From an uncultured Clostridia bacterium (GTDB taxonomy: Bacteria; Bacillota; Clostridia; Christensenellales; Borkfalkiaceae), in NCBI GenBank assembly GCA_944328445.1, contig CALVHO010000004.1, positions 1 to 64,000 of the forward strand: a DNA stretch of 64,000 nt, read 5' to 3'. The notes beneath the pieces were generated by a model. The model searched no databases and had not been told where the DNA came from. It saw only the letters and a list, made by a program, of their open reading frames with translations. Made by a program: the position numbers and the translations under genes. Position 1 is the stretch's first letter. Every line of letters begins with the position of its first letter. Shown piece by piece: positions 62,711 through 64,000 of the stretch.

Positions 62711-63685
62711 ATGAAGTACGTATTTTTTGACATCGAGTGCGCCTGCGTCTACAAGAACGTGGCCAAGATCTGCGTGTTCGGCTACTGCGTGGCCGACGAG
62801 CACTTCAACATCCTCGAAAAAGAGGACATCCTCATCAACCCCAACGGGAAATTCCACCTGACCGATCACGGCGGCGACGGGATCGTTTTGCCATACGATT
62901 ACGACGACTTCAAAAAGTATCCCGATTTCAAAAAGTTTTACCCGCGCATCAAGGAGCTCTTGGAAGGGGAAGACAAGCTCGTGTTCGGCCACGCGGCCGT
63001 CAACGACGTGAAGTATTTGAACCTCGAAACCAAGCGCTACCGCCTGCCCTCCTTTTCCTTCCGCTTTGCCGATACGCAGGTGCTGTACATGGCCATGACC
63101 GAGACCTTCGACCGCCAGACGGGCCTGGAAAAGCTGACGCAGATCTTCGAGATCGACTACACCCCGCACTGCGCGGCGGACGACGCCTACGCCACCATGC
63201 GCGTGGCCGAGGAGATGTGCGCGCACGACGGCGTGACCCTGCCCGAGCTGTTGGAGAAGTACGGCATCCGCTACGGCAAGATCGGCGGCTACCAGTTTTC
63301 CAACTGCGTCAGCGTCCGCCGCAGCGCCTATTTTGCCGAAAAGCGGCGCGAAAAGCGCGAACGCGGCCAGCGCCGCGCCCGCTTCAACGACTTTGTGTAC
63401 GGCTACCGCGTCCGCCCGCAGACGGACGAATTCAGCGGCCTGCGGTTCAGCTTCGCGCGCGGCATCGAGGAGGACTTCCCCCTGGCCAAGCGCCTCGTCA
63501 AAGAGATCGTGCGGCGTGGCGGGAAGTATTCTTTCAAACTTTCGGGCTGCAACGTGTTCGTCACCGAGGACAACGACGAGAGCGTGCGCAGCGAAACGGC
63601 GCGCAGGATGCAGAAGGAGGGGCTCATCCGCGACATCTACCCGCTCTCGCAGTTCGAGAGCATGATGGGGCCGCAGCAGGTATGA
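62711..63685 (+). CDS. DEDDh-family 3'-5' exonuclease
   Basis: 324 residues. The exonuclease domain has the DEDDh residues: Asp/Glu in VFFDIECACV, Asp in FGHAAVNDVKYL and HCAADDAY near residue 157-165. This fits the DnaQ/oligoribonuclease-like group. The C-terminal about 100 residues are basic (RREKRERGQRRAR) and may bind nucleic acid; they do not match a domain I can name. ATG 62711 has only a weak ribosome-binding site. The stop overlaps the next ATG by 4 bases. Confidence 0.8.
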   Translation: MKYVFFDIECACVYKNVAKICVFGYCVADEHFNILEKEDILINPNGKFHLTDHGGDGIVLPYDYDDFKKYPDFKKFYPRIKELLEGEDKLVFGHAAVNDVKYLNLETKRYRLPSFSFRFADTQVLYMAMTETFDRQTGLEKLTQIFEIDYTPHCAADDAYATMRVAEEMCAHDGVTLPELLEKYGIRYGKIGGYQFSNCVSVRRSAYFAEKRREKRERGQRRARFNDFVYGYRVRPQTDEFSGLRFSFARGIEEDFPLAKRLVKEIVRRGGKYSFKLSGCNVFVTEDNDESVRSETARRMQKEGLIRDIYPLSQFESMMGPQQV

Positions 63686-64000
63686 ACGCCGCCTACCTCG
63701 CCCGCATGCGCCGCGAGCTCGAAGACTATGCCGCCTATGAGGCCTGCCTGGGCGGGCCGCCCGCGCGCGGCGTCTGCGTGAACGCGCTCAAAATTTCGCC
63801 GCACGGGTTTGCCGCGCTGGCACCCTTCGCGCTTTCGCCCGTGCCGTGGGAGGAGCGCGGTTTTTACATCGATGAACCCAGGCCCGGCCGCTCGCTGTAC
63901 CACGATGCGGGCCTTTTTTACGTGCAGGAGCCGAGCGCGATGTGCGCCGCGCCCTTGCTGGACGTGCAGCCGGGCGAGCGCGTGCTCGACCTCTGCGCGG
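63682..64000 (+). CDS. RNA (cytosine-5)-methyltransferase, NOL1/NOP2/Sun family (5' part)
   Basis: The gene runs off the window end after about 106 codons. The visible N-terminal part contains YVQEPSAMCAAPLLD and GERVLDLCA, the start of the SAM-binding Rossmann domain in RsmB/RsmF-type rRNA methyltransferases. The absence of a NusB-like N-terminal domain favours the RsmF/YebU group. It overlaps the exonuclease stop as ATGA. Confidence 0.85.
   Translation, partial: MNAAYLARMRRELEDYAAYEACLGGPPARGVCVNALKISPHGFAALAPFALSPVPWEERGFYIDEPRPGRSLYHDAGLFYVQEPSAMCAAPLLDVQPGERVLDLCA

Overview
The window looks like a chromosomal segment of a GC-rich, endospore-forming member of the Clostridia. The evidence is the spoIIGA-sigE-sigG sporulation block, a tig-clpP-clpX-lon-engB proteostasis cluster of Firmicutes type, a diaminopimelate route that uses DapL and DapF, NfnAB-type electron bifurcation, an oxygen-sensitive class I fumarase, and near-consensus sigma-A promoters before many genes. 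I cannot fix the genus from sequence alone. The core is visibly GC-rich; one block at about 36.7-44.15 kb is strongly AT-rich and is clearly acquired.

Layout. 1-598: gene-free repeats, including a palindromic element also present near 44.8 kb. 0.6-9.8 kb: ddl, icd, an ArsB/NhaD-like permease, purA, dapF, pyrG and dapL. 9.9-14.2 kb: a large repeat lipoprotein behind an unusual three-hairpin leader, then an alpha/beta hydrolase. 14.2-19.1 kb: a SPOUT RNA methyltransferase, an MFS permease, a nitroreductase-like protein and RqcH. 19.3-28.5 kb: tig, clpP, clpX, nfnA, nfnB, lon, engB, followed by a sugar transferase. 29.6-33.1 kb: spoIIGA, sigE, sigG and a YihY protein. 33.2-36.5 kb: degV, then apbE, a NusG-domain-II protein and a Gx transporter, which resembles a flavinylation/extracellular electron-transfer module.

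36.56-44.4 kb: tRNA-Ser(CGA) followed by a defence island. A 21-bp copy of the tRNA 3' end lies at 44356-44376 with one mismatch, so the island probably entered at this tRNA, but no integrase remains. It carries a KilA-N protein with its own promoter, a Hachiman-like pair (a HamA-type DUF1837 nuclease translationally coupled to a HamB-type helicase), a small helical protein of unknown function, the first 21 codons of what looks like an AbiEi-type antitoxin behind a double palindromic operator, and a 760-residue helical protein with a HEPN RNase signature near its C-terminus. The last two items are bracketed by 26-bp direct repeats, as if they had entered as a separate cassette. This cassette is the best candidate here for an undescribed defence module.

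45.0-64 kb: class I fumarase (minus strand), a CPBP membrane protease, rlmH, an M14 carboxypeptidase, tadA, prs, pth, mfd, a large lipoprotein with weak PrsA/SurA resemblance, tRNA-Gly(CCC), apgM, ung, a nucleoside phosphorylase-family protein, a diiron ferritin-like protein, a DEDDh exonuclease and the 5' part of an RNA m5C methyltransferase gene cut by the window end. Two genes, the SPOUT methyltransferase and the CPBP protease, have promoters placed so that transcription should start at the start codon, suggesting leaderless mRNAs.
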